From Trochalopteron elliotii (Eukaryota; Chordata; Aves; Passeriformes; Leiothrichidae): a stretch of DNA of 64,000 bases. The stretch is taken from contig JANPWX010000480.1 in NCBI GenBank assembly GCA_024734555.1, positions 2,456,160 to 2,520,159 of the forward strand, in the 5' to 3' direction. The notes below the pieces were generated by a model. It saw only the letters and a program-made list of their open reading frames with translations, ran no database searches and was not told where the DNA came from. Shown piece after piece: positions 1-12,067 of the stretch; position 1 is the first letter of the stretch; each line of letters starts with the position of its first letter. The position numbers were made by a program, and so were the translations under genes.

Positions 1-95
1 CCCGCCCTGGGGCTTCCCGTGCTCGGCATCGCTGTGCTGAGCCCCCAGAAAACTCAGCCGATCCCACAGCCCTGCAAAGACGGCCGGGTCCGGAG
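1..95. other. CpG-rich left edge, possible CpG-island or exon margin
   Basis: About eight CpG dinucleotides fall in the first 95 bases, whereas most of the window is strongly CpG-depleted. The + strand frame starting at base 1 is open until a TAG at 142-144, so an exon running in from the left cannot be excluded. No convincing splice donor was seen and the translated residues match no family I know. CpG density of this kind is usual at avian promoters and first exons, so a gene boundary just left of the window is an inference. Confidence 0.4.
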
Positions 96-3000
96 GTTTA
101 TTGAACTCTGTTTCATTAAATCCCGTGTTTTGAGCTTTTTCTAGAAGATTTTCTGAAATTATTTCAGTATAGAAGGTATCGTAGCTGAGCCCTTATCAAA
201 GAAGTTTATTTCTAGCTGTTAAGGGGGGCTGTTAGTTGAATTGCATAATATTTTATAACCCAGCATCTATTTCTCATTTCCAGACTGCAGCTTTGTAGTC
301 CTTACTTGCTCTGCTCATGAGAGTGAGCTGTGAGATACCAGAACAGAGGCTCAAACCACAGCAGCATCTGTGAGGACCCAGCACCAGCAGAGTCCCCAGC
401 ACAGCTGTCCTTGCACTGGGACCACTGGTGCACATCACAGCCCTTTCTGCAGCAGACCTGGGTGCAACAAAAGGTTGGACATCAGTTCAGAAAGAGCAGG
501 AGCTGCTCACACCAATCCAGACTTTACCCTGTCTGTGTTTTTCTGGGATACAAATACTTTTCTCTTTTTAATGAAGTTATTGCTATATAGTAGAAATCAC
601 AGACTGAGCTCTGCAGAATCTACATTAGCACTTTTCATCAGGCCAGAGTCTGGCTATAAAAACAGAGAAAACTGCTGTTGCCTTGGGTGAACACTGGCAG
701 GTTGCTACAACTACTCTGCAGGGGAAAATTGTGCTCTGCATTAGCTGTGTGAGAGCAGCCAGCCGGAAGGTGACAATTTCCCAAGACAGAATATCTCATC
801 TACCCAGACACTAGGTCAGGTGTAAACACCCTTTTCCTTTGATACACAAGAGCATAATTACAGTTCCTGGAACTGCTCTGGGAAGAGCACTGATAACTTT
901 CCCCTGCTTAGAAAATGAAACTCACAGGAATGCCTTTTTCTTCTCCCTTTTGTCCATAAAACGATGGCCAGGAACTCCCTCAGATATGTATTTTTTTCGC
1001 TCAGCACATGCCACTTCTGATCAGTTGGGCTAGATCCATCCACAAAAGATGCTGAACAGTTGGTGTTTAGCCCACACAAAGTCCCATCCACATCCACAAA
1101 ACAAGGTTTTCCTTTACTTTTCTCACCTACAGGATTTGATTCAGCTGATATTTTCAAAGCATACAGAAGCCAGAGAAGCAACCATTATCGTCAGCTCATT
1201 TACCCAGTTTCAGTGGTTGTGTGCTCATCCCAGACTGAGGAGAAATGGGCTTTACTTCTGGGATACACCTTCAAAGTTTAATTCACCTCTGCCTCCCAGG
1301 GGACTGCCCCCAGCTATCCAGCAACAAATGAGTCTGGGATGGCCACTCTCTTAGTCTGTTGACTTCACATAATGAAAAGTCCTTACTGCTTTCAAACTTC
1401 CAGCGTTTCACACAACCCCCAAATGAATCTCCAACACACTCAAAGATTTTTCGGGGAAACAAGATTTGTCTTACATGTGTGAATGTCTAAACCATCACTC
1501 AGAATGCAGCAATGTCTTCTCAGCCCTGCTGGGTGTCACAGGCACCCCAGCCCACTGTAGCCACCTCCAGGATGAGAGCAGAGCAAGGAGTTGTAGGGGA
1601 TGATTGCACATCTGGATGGAACACAGTGGAAACAGCTCCTGAAAATACAAAAAGCAGCATGTGTAACCTGAGCACACCAGTGAGGGAAATGAACCCTTAC
1701 TTTTTTCCCCCCTACTGTATGATGGTTGTGAATTTTTTTATAATCACAAGTAAACAAGGTGTTGTAATGCCTCACTGGATGCACCATGCCCCAAAATACC
1801 TCGGCTTGCTCCTCTCACAACAGGCAAAAAACAATCTTGTTCTGCAACTCGGGTTTTAATTTTGCAGCCTCATATCCCTGCACAAGCCTGGGCTGGTTTT
1901 ATGAATTCTGATGATGTGTTGCAGCCTAATGTGGCAGGCCTGATAGATGTAGACTGAAGGAAAGGAAGGGGGGATTTAATAACCCTGGCCTGGGCACTGA
2001 GCTGGTAATGAAGAAGGGTTGTTATTAGTCATTTGCATAACATAAAAGGAGATCCAGATCTAGGCTTAATAAATTCTTCCTCGTATAGAATAACACAGTT
2101 ATAGCCATTTCTATAAAAATGTCAAAGCTTTTATGTGAAGTAAGTGTTTCTTCAGAGCATAAAATACAGTCCTACAACTCAATAAAAATCACTTGTGTCA
2201 CTACACTGATTTCTTTGAAGTGTCACTAAAAAAGGCAGGATTGAGAGCTGATGCATCACTCTTGTTCTCACCTGGGATGGGAAACAGCACAATGATAAGA
2301 AGAGCTAAAGTTAGAGTGCAAACACTAAACTGGGGACACTGAGGAGCAGGCATAGAGAAGCAATGCCCTGGGTGTGCATCTAACTCTAAAGTCACACTGC
2401 TTTTTCTGTTTAGGTGCTGTTTTGGCCTGAGAAGCTCCAGGTCATCACCCAAAATTAGGAGATAATTGGCTCAGAGGTGGGCCAAACCCCCAGGAGATGG
2501 ATGGACTGGGTGACCAGGCAGCAAACAGCAGCCCAGCCCTGTGCAGTTTGTCCTGGCACCAGGCACAACTTGCAGAAGGCAGATTCAGGTTCTCAAAGTG
2601 ATGCTCCATGTGGAAAAAATTACTGCAGCAGTGGGGAAGACACAGCTGTGAGCAGCCTGACTGTGGGGAGATGGAGGTGGTGTTGCAGGAGCCTCAGCCA
2701 CTTGCTCCAGGTATTTTCCTGTCTGGAACTGTCCCCTTGGAGAGCTGACCCACACCTGGGTCAGTTCCTGTCTCTCACACAGTGCTCTGATCCCCCCAAG
2801 CACTGCAATATTGGAACAATGTTTATGGATGTGCAGAGACATGCAGTAAAATATGTATTTACTGCTCTAGGTAGTCCTGAGTGTAGAACAAGCTTTTCAT
2901 CCTTATGATGTAGCCACCCCTCACAGCATTGATCCTGCCACAGAGCAGTGCCTCACTGTTTGCTTGAAAGCCCTAAACTTGGACTGGTCTAAGAGAGAGA

Positions 3001-5834
3001 CAGACTCATTGAAAAGCAGTGGGCTGCTAAAGTCCTTTCACAAACTGTGTGTGTTAAATTCGTGTTCCAGGCAGCTTAAAAAGCATCTCTGCACCTTCAT
3101 TTTAAAAATTAAATTGTGACAACTCATACCAAGCAAAGGGGTTTTTCAGGGCTCGTGCTGACCATGCTGCACCTCTCCAGCCTGGAAGCACTCTGAACTC
3201 AACATGTCTGGAGAGAAATATTTGAGGTATCAACTTTGCACCCTCTGCTCTTCCAGTCAGCATTTTCCCCTGAGGGCATCTTCTAAAACCCATGGAGCTT
3301 CTGGGCAATAACCGTCCATATTCATTAAAACAATCTTTTATTAACTTTGTTAGAAAAAAACTTTTACCAAGGGGAAAAATAGACCACCTGTAATTTTAAA
3401 AGTCATTTTCTCTAGTCCCATCAGTTATCCTCAGAGGTAATAATACTGCAATAGCAACAAGATTCTCCTGCACTACTACAGAGCCTCTCCTGCCTAAGTG
3501 CTTTTAAACATACTTCACCCTACTCTGTCTTCCAAACTTTCAGCAGAATTTCAGGCCACACAAGGGGAACATGGTTATCTCCTCCAGCCCACAGCCAAGA
3601 CCCATGGTTGGGATGTGACCAACTGGAAAGCAAGTCATGATTTTGTTTGGAAAGGGTCAGACTGAGCCCAGCTGTCTGCCATGCACAGAGGCCTGTTGCT
3701 ACATTCACAAATATTCAGACATCATGGGGGATTTGGGTCGTAGTTCTGCAAGATGTGAGAAATTTGTTTTTAGGCTCTTGATCAAAAACATCACAGTCAC
3801 ACAACCCAGCCCAGCAGTCAGGTACCAACCCAACCCAACCAACTCAGATCTGCTCAAGACTTTCCAAGGAGTGACTCTGGGGCAGAAATTTCCACCCCAG
3901 GTGGAACAGCACTTGTGTTCCTGCAGCCAGCACAAAGCACACAAGCTAGCATGCTCTAGCATGGCCATGCTTGTGTGCAGACATTTGACCATGGGAAATG
4001 TTCAGGCAGATGGAATCACATTGGATAATAGAATACTTATTCAACTGAAATTGTCCAGAATTTTCAGTTCTGCTCCTGTGTACCACACAGAGCATCATGC
4101 ATTGCTGTCTGCTCATTTTGTTGAGTTTAGGCAACCTGAGAAGTAACAGTCCCTCAGGTTATTTGACACAAATAATCTCATTCTACAAAATGCTGTGAAT
4201 CAATGTGAGGATTTTCAGGCTGTCTCAAAACTTGGAAAAGCTTCTTAGGCAAATTGGATGGTTCCACTGAGATACACCCTCCTGATTTGGCTGACGGATA
4301 ATGAACCAGTAATCCTCACTCTTGCTTTTTTAGCAAGAATACACTTAAAACCACACACACAATGTATGTACCATACAACTGTGATCAGCACCACAGTGAT
4401 CAGCAGATGTTCTTTGCAAGAAAAGAGCAGAATACAGCCAGTTACATACACACCAACTTCCACATGCATATAAGACATTCTCCTTGAAGGGGAAATTATG
4501 GTACATGGGGTGAATAAATCATCCTGGGCATATTTGGGGATGTCCCACACTCCCTCACCACTCCCTCAGGAAACAGAATGTGGAGAAGCTAAAATAAATT
4601 GGAGAGATGAGCAGTAATTTATTTTCCCGTCTGGAAAAGATAATTTAACTACTCAATTAAACATTGCCTAAAGCCATACTATTAGAGTTGCATATCCCAT
4701 CTGTAATACAGATGGATTTTGCTCTCTTATTACTGGTCTTCATGCTGTCTGGTACTTAAAAATTCTGGTTTAATTAGATGACACCTTCCACAAATGCTGA
4801 GCTATTGGCACATAATTCAAGCAGTGTCTAGGAATTTTTGCCATCCAAGAAACCTTCTGTAGGAATCTTATGTTCTCATATCTCTGGCACAAAAGAGCAG
4901 GTTGTAAGCAATACTGAATGAACTGATGATGTATTATTTCTTACTTTGTGTTATTTTGAAGCACAGGGCTTCAGTCTGGGCTCTTTTCTTTCATTTTTCA
5001 GTAGTTGTCACCCAAGACCATCCACAAATCAGATGGTTTTACAATCTATTTTTCATTGATTTTTCTTAAGTGTTGATTCAATATTGAAATAGGCCATTTT
5101 AATACTGAATTAGGAAGTTACTATCCCCATTATGAGGAGATTTCATTCACTGCTTCCCTCTTGGCACTGCCACAAGTGGAGCATTTCAGGAGCCTGGAAA
5201 TGCCTCCAATCTCCCTGTCAGATTTTGTTGTCCATCTTATTTTTGTAACTCTGTTATCTTCTTTACCTTAACAATGGCACCATTGGAAATGCAGTATATT
5301 CTGATTTCTTTATAGTCTACTACTGCCATGAGTCATAGGAGTCAGCTGAAGCAAAAAGGATGATGGAATGTGCAAAAACATCTGTTTAGGTTGTTTGAAT
5401 GATTTTAGTCTGAATCTACTTCACTCCTCTGCTGCTTGCTTGGTAGCAGTGGTTAATGGAAGAGTTTGGGACAACTCACTCAGCCTTCAGACATCCCTGG
5501 GGATGGCAGGAGTCTTGGTAACTCTTAGACAAACAACTGTAAGGACCTTCTATGTTCACTGGACCCTGCAGGTTCCATGAAATCCCATGAAGACAAAGCC
5601 AGGAAGCTGACCTCCTTCAAAAAGCCTTAGAGATAGTTTTAAAAAATGAAATAAAAAAAATTCCAAAAGATAATTCCTTCACTGTTGGATTTGTAACAGA
5701 AGCTCATCACATATATCAGATCCCTGGGTACATATGCAGATGTTTCAGCCATATGCAACAGCATATGGCACGTTTCTCTCAATAACTAGTCTTTTTTTCC
5801 TCTGTAAGGCTATAAAAAACAAACATGAAGTGTC
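96..5834. other. Single-copy non-coding DNA
   Basis: I see no gene, RNA or recognisable transposon here. Open frames are short and overlap on both strands. The longest are a 169-codon frame at 3637-4146 (+) and a 107-codon frame at 858-1181 (-); neither resembles a known domain. A consensus octamer (ATTTGCAT) lies at 2031-2038. A short run of CCAAC-type units occurs near 3822-3843. The remainder is AT-rich, with long stretches lacking CpG. Confidence 0.6.
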
Positions 5835-6358
5835 TCAGCCAGTGTAGGACAGAGGGGATGCCTCTGATGCCTTCATCTCCCACTGTCAGGCCAACTTCCC
5901 TCCAACCAAACACTGGTTCAACTTCCTCTTGCTCTCCAGTCCACTTTCCATTTACCCTGGTCCAAGTCAAGCTTTGCAGGCCACCCCCAGCCTGTCCTGG
6001 TGGGTGGGATTATCCCTCCCCAGGTGCAGGACCTGCATTTCCCTTGGCTGAGCTTTGGGAAGCTCTCTGCCCACCTCTCCAGCCTGTTAAGGCCTCTCTG
6101 AAGGGCTGCACATCCCTCTGGGGCATCAGCCACTCCCCACAGCTTGGTGTTGTCAGCAAAGCTGCTGAGGAGACATCAACCCTTCATCCAATGTTTATCC
6201 ATTGGGGGACAAGTTAAACAACACCAGGCACAGTGGGGGGAACCTTGGGGGACACCACTAGTGACAGGGCCCCAGTGGGATCCTGTGCCACTGCTTGTGA
6301 CCCTCTGGGATCTGCCTTTCAGCCAGTTCTCATTCCATCTCACTGCCCACTCACCCTG
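5835..6358 (-). mobile_element. CR1 LINE fragment, reverse-transcriptase domain
   Basis: Read on the minus strand, this is a decayed piece of CR1 ORF2, the protein that copies CR1 RNA into the genome. The RT motif GVPQGS is visible near 6255, followed after a frameshift by a LVLFN-like segment. The next block reads SFADNTKL near 6155, and then PEGCAALQRGLNRLERWAE downstream. The catalytic motif is FADN where active CR1 enzymes carry FADD, so the second aspartate is lost. Frameshifts and stops break the frame further. Both the upstream ORF2 part and the 3' UTR are absent, which indicates an internal fragment. It is old and non-functional. Confidence 0.85.
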
Positions 6359-6628
6359 AAAACCAAGGGATTCTCCTTTGCCTTCTGCCCACCTGCTGTG
6401 GGGTGGGTTTCTCTACCATAACGAGCTCAGCCACGTTATTAGCAAAGGAAATTACAGGTTTTACCTTGGTCCAACAGCCTGGTGCTGGATCACAATGTCT
6501 GTTGCCTCTGGTGGGAGATCAGTAGCAGCACATTAAGTACTGCTCAAGCTCTACTGATCAAACACCTCCCTGTCCCAGATGTTCCAGCAGCACCAGAGGC
6601 TGGTTGCAAATACCATCTCACCACCTTC
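6359..6628. other. Spacer between CR1 fragment and LTR
   Basis: This is 270 bp of non-coding DNA with no recognised repeat. Its last bases, CTTC at 6625-6628, are a near match to the CCTC that follows the LTR at 7070-7073. This may be a decayed 4-bp target duplication. Confidence 0.5.
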
Positions 6629-6850
6629 TGATGCCTTAAGCTTTAGCTTTCTTATTTTCAGATTCTATGCTGCCTAGGGATGTAACTCTGTGCCTCATAT
6701 TAAGAGCTAGTGAGTTCTCTTCACAGAGTAGGGAGACAAAACAAATCCTTTTCCTGCTGAGGACCAAGGACAACTTTCAGCCCAACAGCATAAACAATGG
6801 TGGACTGAAGAGAGAAAACAAGAAGGTGAGACTTCACAACCTGAAGCTGT

Positions 6851-6899
6851 AATTGGACAATTAAACCCCAAGATGCAAAGGGTCCAAAACTTATAAAAA
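6851..6899 (+). promoter_or_regulatory. CCAAT-octamer-TATA block of LTR-A copy 1
   Basis: An inverted CCAAT motif, the octamer-like ATGCAAAG (one mismatch to ATGCAAAT) and a TTATAAAAA box follow one another within 49 bp. The same order is kept in the other two LTR-A copies, both of which have the exact octamer. This is probably the ancestral retroviral U3 promoter. Present activity is unknown. Confidence 0.5.
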
Positions 6900-7003
6900 T
6901 GTGAGACCTCGTGACCATTTGTCCATTTTGTGACCATTCTTAGTCCACCTTGTAGCCCTGGCCAGGCTCTTGTCCTGCCCAAGGTGGATCCTGGAGCCCT
7001 TTC

Positions 7004-7009
7004 AATAAA
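7004..7009 (+). terminator. AATAAA polyadenylation signal in LTR-A copy 1
   Basis: A consensus AATAAA lies about 60 bp before the LTR end, the expected place for the R-region polyadenylation signal. In the minus-strand copies the corresponding signal is kept at 15544-15549 and mutated to AATGAA near 42379. Confidence 0.55.
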
Positions 7010-7069
7010 TAACTGCTTTATTCTTTGGCTCTGTCCAGCCTGTTTCAGGTCAGCCTTCCCAAGGCATCA

Positions 7070-7672
7070 CCTCCCTGGTGCCCTTTAACAGAAGTGCACG
7101 TGGTGAGAGCCACCAGCTTATCGAGTCTCACCAAATGCCAGACATTTCTCCAGCCTGATTAGCAACGAGTTTTTGCATTTGTGAAAGTTATTTGTAGGGC
7201 AGAGGGGTTTTTTTTCTTGGGTGCTGGAGGAAAAATTGCTAACTCAAATGGAATTCAGTACAAGCACTTTAGATTGAAAAGGTCATCGCTGTTAGAGCGA
7301 GCAAAATTTATTTCTTCTTGGTTGTAACAGCCACAAACAGGGAAGGAGAAGCTTGGCAGTTCCAGCCTGCCTTGCAGTGATATAAAAACACCCATCTGCA
7401 GGATATATTAAGCTAATAAGTAAAAAACCAGATCAGTGTGCTTGCTGGTATAGGATTACAGAGAGATGCTTCAAATTATTACGAAATCCCCAAAACAGGG
7501 AAATTCAGAGCAGCTGCTGGGATAGGGAAGGGCTTCATTCAATATAACCTAAGTAGTGCACACATCCCATGTATCAGAGAGGATGGAGGACCTCACAGCA
7601 AAAAGCTTCTAGCAGGAAAGTTCCTCCTTACTACAACAAAAACCCTGTGGTGACTTCAGGAAGCTGCAGTTG
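7070..7672. other. Single-copy non-coding DNA
   Basis: Nothing recognisable is present between the LTR and the CR1 copy. The stretch is AT-rich, with a short T-run near 7209. Confidence 0.55.
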
Positions 7673-8074
7673 AAGGGTCTGGGACACAAACCTGATGAGG
7701 AGCAGCTAAGGGAGAGGGGGCTCAGAGGAACCTTATTTCCCTACACAACTACCCTGAAAGGAGGTTGTAGCCAGGTGATGGTTGGCCTATTCTCCCAAGT
7801 AGCAAGCAATAGGACAAGAGGAAATGGGCTCTGGTTGTGCCATGGGAGGTTTAGATTGGATATTAGGAAGAATTTCTTCACCAAAAGGGTGGTAGAGCAT
7901 TGGGACAGGCTGCCCAGGGCAGTGGTGGTGTCTCCATCTCTGGAGGGATTTAAAAGATGTGTAGATGTGGCACTTGGAGATGTGGGTTAGTAGTGGGCCT
8001 GACAGTGCTGGATAAGTGGTTGGACTCAACAATTTTAAGGATCTTTTCTGACCTAAGTGATTCTATGATTCTGA
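7673..8074 (+). mobile_element. CR1 LINE 3' end with ORF2 C-terminus
   Basis: This is a 5'-truncated CR1. The frame at 7670-7990 still encodes the end of ORF2 without a stop. Recognisable parts are LKGGCS, VGLFSQVASNRTRGNG, FRLDIRKNFFTKRVVEHWDRL and SPSLEGFKRCVDVALGD. Against the usual CR1 layout about ten codons are missing near the start, between the RLRERGL-like and RLRG-like segments, but the frame is preserved. The 3' UTR follows and ends in the typical GATTCTATGATTCTG repeat at 8059-8073. It is one of the better preserved CR1 copies in the window. It is a retrotransposon remnant, not a host gene. Confidence 0.92.
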
Positions 8075-9734
8075 GCATGTGGTTTCAGTCAGGTAATAGT
8101 GGGTGGCTTTGATGGATGTGCCAATCAAAACGTGGATTCCCTTGAAACTAGAACCTTTCTGGATATTTTACTCCCCAAACCAGGTAAGAAATTTTACACT
8201 TTTCCCACCCCACAACACTTATCAAAACTCTGCTAATTATCCTGTGGTTTAGAGCTTCATTTCCTACTTCCTCTTACACAGCTTTCAACATCAACATTTC
8301 TCTTGATACAAACACAGTCTGCCAACCCCTTAAACACAGAATTGTTATTTCCAGTAGAAATATGAATGCAGCATAAGTTCAACATTAAAAAAAAAAACAC
8401 CAATCTTTGAGAATCCTAATCTCTGAAGTACTGTTTCTTTCACTGTGAGAAGAAGGGGTGCTTTACTCACAGACAATTTTATTTCCTAAATTCCTGTCTG
8501 AGGCAGCAATTATTAGAATAATGTGACTTTCTGGAGAGACATGGCTATTTCAGACCTCTGCTGGAAGTTTATTGAAGAAAATATTGGTGTTTACATGTAA
8601 AAAAAGAATGTTTGCTTGTGAGGGAAAAGAAAACATTCAGATATGAAAGGATAAAACCTGTATATTTTCAGGTTCTAAGTTCCTTGTCTAAACAGAGATC
8701 TTGCAGCTCTAAAGGAATAAAATGGTGAAGTCCTGAACCTCTGCCCACTTTCTCTCTCTGAGCCTTGCAGGAGAAGGAGCTGTGGAGGTCGTGGAACTGT
8801 GAACAGCACTCTGCTCATCTGAGAGCTAAGGAGGAACACACTTGGAAACTGGATATCTCCAGCTGGTTCCCAAGCCACCCTGCCCCATCTCCTCACAGGA
8901 TTCAGCCTGGAAGGAGCACATCCTGCTTGGCTGAGCCTGCCATGACTCGTTTTGAGGGCCAATTCCTACCCTGAGTGCTGGTTGGAGTGCTGGAGCTCTG
9001 GGAGGGCTGGCTCCAGGGCACACGCTGAGCTCTCAGGAGAAGCAGGGCTGCAATGCCAACCCTGTGCCTGGCCTAAAAGGACCATTTTATTATTTAAGCT
9101 CTTTATTTTGTTTATGACCTAGAAGCTTAGCGATTTACCGTACTAGATGAATAATGCCTTCTTCTATTAGAAAACAGAAAAAAAACAAACCCCAAACCCA
9201 CATATTTCACTTTTCTCCTGAGTTCCTCTTGGCAGCTCTACAGCTGCTGCCTTAATGAACATATGTACTAGGGAAAATCAAGTTTATCTCCTTTTTTTCT
9301 CCTCAGGAAAAAAACCTCCTCGATTCTGGGCTCAAATTCTGGCCACCTTGTGGGTCCCTAACTTGAGGCAGGCCACCAAACCACTACCACCCTTCAGGCT
9401 GCGAGCCAGCATGCCATGGAAAAGAGAATGGCAATGTGGGAATGTGGATGAGCAAAAAAGGCTGACAGGCATCCAGGGAAAACATCCAGTCCTCCAGAAG
9501 ACGATGACAGCAAATAGAGCAACAGCTGGCAAGAACAGACCAATAAAAATGTGGTGCTGGGGGATGAGACAGGAAAAGATGGATACAACAATCTCTATTT
9601 TCACAAGTTTGGCAGCCCAACCACATATTTCGGAAAAGATAAGAATATATCCAGGCTTGAGATGTCTCTCTGGGGATCTTATACCTGATGGAATGACAGC
9701 AAAGAACTCTGCTCCACAGACTCTTCTGAGCACA
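8075..9734. other. Single-copy non-coding DNA with overlapping open frames
   Basis: No repeat is recognised. Around 9255-9850 both strands are open for 130-165 codons (9255-9752 +, 9332-9733 - and 9384-9848 -). The predicted products are of mixed composition and match nothing known to me. The right part of the plus frame enters the CR1 copy beginning near 9735. Confidence 0.5.
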
Positions 9735-9945
9735 GTGACGGGAAAAAATTGAAATACAGGAAAAAAAGTAAAAGCTTTTTGTTAAGTTTTTTACTGTGAG
9801 GGTAGTCAAACACGAGAATGAGGTTGCCCAGAGAAGTCGAGGACTCACTGTTCTTGGAGATATTCAAAACACAAGCTGGGCTGGCACTGGTCACCTTGCT
9901 CTGGCTGGTTCTGCTGCTACCCCTGCTATCCCATGATGATAAATT
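9735..9945 (+). mobile_element. CR1 LINE 3' fragment, diverged
   Basis: The stretch from about 9755, with a TTTTTTACTGTGAGGGTAG-like motif at 9789 and GGTTGCCCAGAGAAG at 9822-9836, follows the 3' part of a CR1 subfamily. It then continues through GGAGATATTCAAAACACAAG. The end decays around 9945 and no ATTCTATG tail remains. The 5' limit is approximate. Confidence 0.75.
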
Positions 9946-11911
9946 AGACAAGAATAGCCAGCCTAAGAACAACCTCTTGCCGGGTGTGTATGTGCTGTAT
10001 CACCTTTTGTCAGAGCATGGAGGGCACCCTTCACCTCAAAGAATAAGACAAAGAATAAATTTAGTGAAGGACATTATTTGCATACTAAAAAAAAAACCCC
10101 TTCCACATCTTCTGGGCATACTTTGTTCTTCTCGGTGAGAAAGGCTTCAGAATAACCAGTGCAATCAGGGACCTGATTTCTTCAAACAAAACAGCTCAAA
10201 TGAGTCATCCCATATTCCTGGCACAAACTGCTGCTAGCTCTTGGGTGTTAAGTGAGATGGGCAGGATATACAAGGCAGTAGCCTGACTGTACATGAATTG
10301 AGAGCTGGATTTGATCATGCCAATTACTTTCAGAGATTAGCCTCTGCAAACACACTTTCTACACGAATCAGTGCCTAGCCCTGTTCAGGCACCCTTGTTC
10401 TCTCACCTTCTCTGTCACCTGCCACCCTGCAGCAAAGCAACGAGGCCCTTCACAGGCTGAGCTATTCTCTCACCTGCATTTTGGTTTCCACCTCTGTCTC
10501 TTTGAAAAACTAGTGCACAGCTCATGCAGAGCTCCTATTTGCTTTTTCATGCTGCTTGCTGTACTTCAACAAACTGAACCCAGAGCACACAAGGGTGAAA
10601 TCCTCATTCCAGGCAGGACAGACTGATGACACATTTCTGTGCTTACCATCAACCTTGGCACACTGTTGGTGTAATAATTTGTCACTCTTGAACAAGAATA
10701 AAACAAGTCAATGACCCCTGTTTGACTCCAGATTGTTTTCTACATTGTCAAAACACACAGATTTAGAAAGATAATTACCCCAATACCTCTGGGTGACAAT
10801 CTCAAATTAAACTACCAGAACACCGTGGTCCATCTATCTTTTTGCAGCTGAATTCACTCCAGATGAACACAAAGCAGAAAGGCAGATAACCAGGAAGCCT
10901 TTAAAGGCCTTGTGCCTCTCCCTACAGAGAGAAAGAGCCAAGTAATGTCCCCATTCTCACAGGCAGGGTGGGTTTGACAGACCCCAGAGCCTGCAGGGCC
11001 TTGGAGCAGCTCCTAAGGATGTAGCCACCTTGTTCTTGTTGTTGTTGTTGTCATCATTCCTGTGCTCTCTTTTTATTGTTTAATGTAACATAGCAGAGTT
11101 AGAACGTGGGTTAGTGCAGAGATAAACTAGGCAATTCACTCTTGGGCATGCAGCTAGAGGCTGAACTATTGAAAACCAACATAATTAACCAGTGGTAATC
11201 TCTGACATAAGATCTGAGACCAAAAACCAGTTCAGGATTTCAGAGGAGGAAGAAATATTTCTCTGACTCACAGGCACAACATTGATCTGGGCTCTGAAAA
11301 CATTTGGAGCCCTGTATGTTTTATATTCCAAAAGAAGTATCTGCTTCTGAGTTGTGGAGCTGAAGAGGCCAAAAGGTGAGTCTGTCCCTCTGGTGAGCTG
11401 TGCTGGCAGGGGCAGGCCATGGAGCAGAGGGGTGACTCCAGGCACTGCTGGTGGCCAGCAGCTCACTGACCCTTCACACCCTGCACCATGTTTTGTAGTG
11501 AGAACATCAGTGACATCAGTATTTCTCTACTAACCTTAGATAGATAAATAAAACTGTACCTTGCATTATTTTTCTTTGGGTTTTTTTGGCATCTCTTAGC
11601 TCAAATTTTCCTTTTTTTTTTTCCTTTGGTTGCTGTGCACTAAAATTTTCTGCTTTCTGTCAGTTGCCTTAAAATTTAATTACTTAAACTGGGGATATGC
11701 TTTTACTTCTCTGTTAAATAATTGGCTTTCTTTGAACAGTGAGGCAATGCAGAAATGTCCTGTGGGGAACACCAAGAGAGGATAGATCAGATGAATGCAA
11801 CAGGGTGTACTTTGGGGAGTTTTTTTCTGGGATTTGCCCCCTGTCCTTGTCTAAGAGATAAGGACACTGGAGAGACCATAACTCCAGTGTCACGTAGGGT
11901 TGAGGGACCTT
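9946..11911. other. Single-copy non-coding DNA
   Basis: I see no gene or transposon. A short TTG microsatellite lies at 11030-11057. T-rich runs occur near 11580-11625. Confidence 0.55.
11030..11057. repeat. (TTG)n microsatellite
   Basis: About six TTG units, one imperfect, in a 28-bp tract. Confidence 0.8.
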
Positions 11912-12067
11912 AATGTCAACTATCCCTGGAAATGTTCAAAAAACATTTGTATTTGGCACTTTAGGACATGGTTTAGTGGTGAACATGGTGGTGGTGCTGG
12001 GTTGGTGGTTGGACTTGATGAATTTAAAGATCTTTTCCAACCTTAATGTATAAATGATTCTGTGATT
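11912..12067 (+). mobile_element. CR1 LINE 3' tail
   Basis: A short, strongly 5'-truncated CR1. It shows ATCCCTGGAAATGTTCAAA, then GACATGGTTTAGTGGTGAACA and a GGTTGGACTTGATGAA block. It closes with TCTTTTCCAACCTTAATG and a decayed ATTCTGTGATT terminus at 12057-12067. It holds only the very end of ORF2 and the 3' UTR. Confidence 0.9.

Larger units (their letters stand above)
6629..7069 (+). mobile_element. Solo LTR, family A copy 1
   Basis: A 441-bp element begins TGATGCCTT and ends AAGGCATCA, a perfect 9-bp inverted terminal pair with the TG...CA ends of retroviral LTRs. Two further copies lie at 15482-15897 and 42315-42755 in the opposite orientation. In this orientation the element carries a CCAAT-type box (inverted, 6851-6856), an octamer-like ATGCAAAG (6873-6880), a TATA-like stretch (6891-6899) and AATAAA (7004-7009). 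No gag, pol or env sequence adjoins it, so it is a solo LTR left by recombination. The 4-bp duplications of the other copies suggest a gammaretrovirus-like (ERV1) source, which is an inference. Confidence 0.85.

Noticed and set aside
3822..3843. Telomere-like CCAACCC units
   Set aside because: Only three to four imperfect CAACC units and not the vertebrate TTAGGG/CCCTAA repeat.
7670..7990. 106-codon open frame with clear protein similarity
   Set aside because: It is the CR1 ORF2 C-terminus in a truncated element, not a host gene.
9255..9848. Overlapping 130-165 codon frames on both strands
   Set aside because: Both strands are open together, no domain is recognised and part of the region is a CR1 3' fragment.
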